From positions 1-6,885 of the forward strand of contig JAHDCH010000137.1 in assembly GCA_020629995.1 (NCBI GenBank): 6,885 nt of DNA, given 5' to 3'. Shown here piece by piece: positions 6,083 through 6,885 of the stretch. Under the pieces are notes generated by a model. It was given only the letters and a program-made list of their open reading frames with translations. It was not told the origin of the DNA and did no database searches. The first letter of the stretch is position 1, and every line of letters starts with the position of its first letter. The stretch comes from Pseudaestuariivita sp. (GTDB lineage: Bacteria > Pseudomonadota > Alphaproteobacteria > Rhodobacterales > Rhodobacteraceae). Position numbers and translations under genes: made by a program.

Positions 6083-6885
6083 TTTCGCCAAGGGGGACAG
6101 CGTTCCGCGCTCGACCAGCTCACATGGAAACAGCCGCGCCTCGGGCACGCGTTCGGGGTTTTCGATACAGGCCACGATCGTCTCGATCGAATGGCCGATC
6201 ATCTCGGCCAGCGGCTGGCGGATCGTGGCCAGATCGATGTTTTCCCAGCGCGACATCTGCATGTCGTTCAGCGCGATCAGCGACACGTCCTCGGGCACCG
6301 CCAGACCCGCGTCCCTGACTGCGCTCAGCGCGCCAATGGCCAGCACGTCGTCACCGCAGAAATAGCCCTGCGCCGGGCCCCCGTGCGACAGCAGCCTTTG
6401 CATCTCGGCCCGGCCTGCATCAAAGGAATAGGCGGCGGCATAACTTGTGGTCACCGCCACGTCCGGATGCGCCGCAAGCGCGCTCAGAAAACCCGAACCC
6501 CGGTCCTGGGTCGAGGTCGCCTCGACCGGCCCCCCCAGAAACGCCAGCCTCTTCAGCCCGCGCGCCACAAAGGCCCGCGCGGCCATGCGCCCCGATTCGA
6601 CGTTGTCGATCCCGACCACGTCGACCGGTGGCCTTTCGGACCAGCGGCCAAAGGAATGCACCACCGGCAGATCGGCATCCCGAAACGCCTTGGCAAAGGA
6701 CGGCGGCAAGGTCGACGACGCCACGATCACGCCGTCCACCGAATATTGCCGCAACATCCGCACCGAGGCATCGGGATCGGTTTCATCGCTCAGGTTGACC
6801 AGCAGCGGCCGCAGGCCCCGCTCCTGCAGTCCGCGCGTGAACAGGTCAAAGACTTCCAGAAAGATCGGGTTGTGAAAGTTGTTGG
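6074..6885 (-). CDS. LacI-family transcriptional regulator, N-terminal HTH off the right edge
   Basis: Likely repressor of this inositol locus. On the minus strand 269 codons are visible (6883 down to the TGA at 6076-6074). They begin NNFHNPIFLEVFDLFTRGL, which in LacI proteins lies just after the hinge, so roughly 60-70 residues with the helix-turn-helix are outside the window. What is visible is the periplasmic-binding-protein-like effector and dimerisation domain: DGVIVASS, then VDVVGIDNVESGRMAARAF, then FLGGP, then FCGDDVLAIGALSAVRDAGL, then VPEDVSLIALND. The usual GFDD or GYDD loop is replaced by ALND, probably reflecting its sugar or cyclitol ligand. It is convergent with the second dehydrogenase. 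The last codons (Asp-Gly-stop) lie inside the hairpin doublet. Family identity is very secure; target and effector are inferred from context and the palindrome at 2747-2762. Confidence 0.93.
   Translation of the reverse strand, partial: NNFHNPIFLEVFDLFTRGLQERGLRPLLVNLSDETDPDASVRMLRQYSVDGVIVASSTLPPSFAKAFRDADLPVVHSFGRWSERPPVDVVGIDNVESGRMAARAFVARGLKRLAFLGGPVEATSTQDRGSGFLSALAAHPDVAVTTSYAAAYSFDAGRAEMQRLLSHGGPAQGYFCGDDVLAIGALSAVRDAGLAVPEDVSLIALNDMQMSRWENIDLATIRQPLAEMIGHSIETIVACIENPERVPEARLFPCELVERGTLSPLAKDG

Noticed and set aside
1..6885. CRISPR array, tRNA or rRNA gene, insertion sequence with transposase, or prophage genes
   Set aside because: No spaced direct repeats, no tRNA cloverleaf signals, and no transposase or integrase motifs were seen; nearly all the sequence is accounted for by the six genes.

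Overview
The window is about 65% GC by eye, tightly packed, and reads as part of an inositol (cyclitol) catabolism locus from an alphaproteobacterium. Codon usage, the protein signatures and the gene layout fit the Rhodobacteraceae/Roseobacter group best, but that assignment is inference from remembered family features, not a search.

Layout. A left arm on the minus strand carries iolD (823-2685), followed by iolC, which starts inside the iolD stop codon and runs off the left edge. A 114-bp divergent control region (2686-2799) holds a perfect 16-bp palindrome of LacI-operator type. The right arm on the plus strand carries a first Gfo/Idh/MocA-family NAD(P)-dependent dehydrogenase (2800-3906), an IolE-type dehydratase overlapping it by 4 bases (3903-4796), and, after a 58-base gap, a second and only distantly related Gfo/Idh/MocA dehydrogenase (4855-6015). 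Converging on this arm from the right edge is a LacI-family repressor on the minus strand (6074 to beyond 6885), whose N-terminal DNA-binding part lies outside the window. The 3' ends of the last two genes meet in a compact doublet of inverted GTAG-headed hairpins (6025-6082) that looks like a REP/REPIN element.

How the genes work together. One or both dehydrogenases would oxidise an inositol isomer or similar cyclic polyol to an inosose. IolE would dehydrate it to the diketone, IolD would open the ring to 5-deoxyglucuronate, and after isomerisation by IolB (not in this window) IolC would phosphorylate the product. IolB, the IolJ aldolase, IolA and a transporter are not seen and may lie outside. 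The LacI protein is the natural candidate to bind the central palindrome and control both arms.

Most noteworthy: the hairpin doublet that also supplies the last codons and stop of the LacI gene; the shared operator; and the pairing of two dissimilar dehydrogenases, neither of which looks like classical IolG. I see no wholly new system here.
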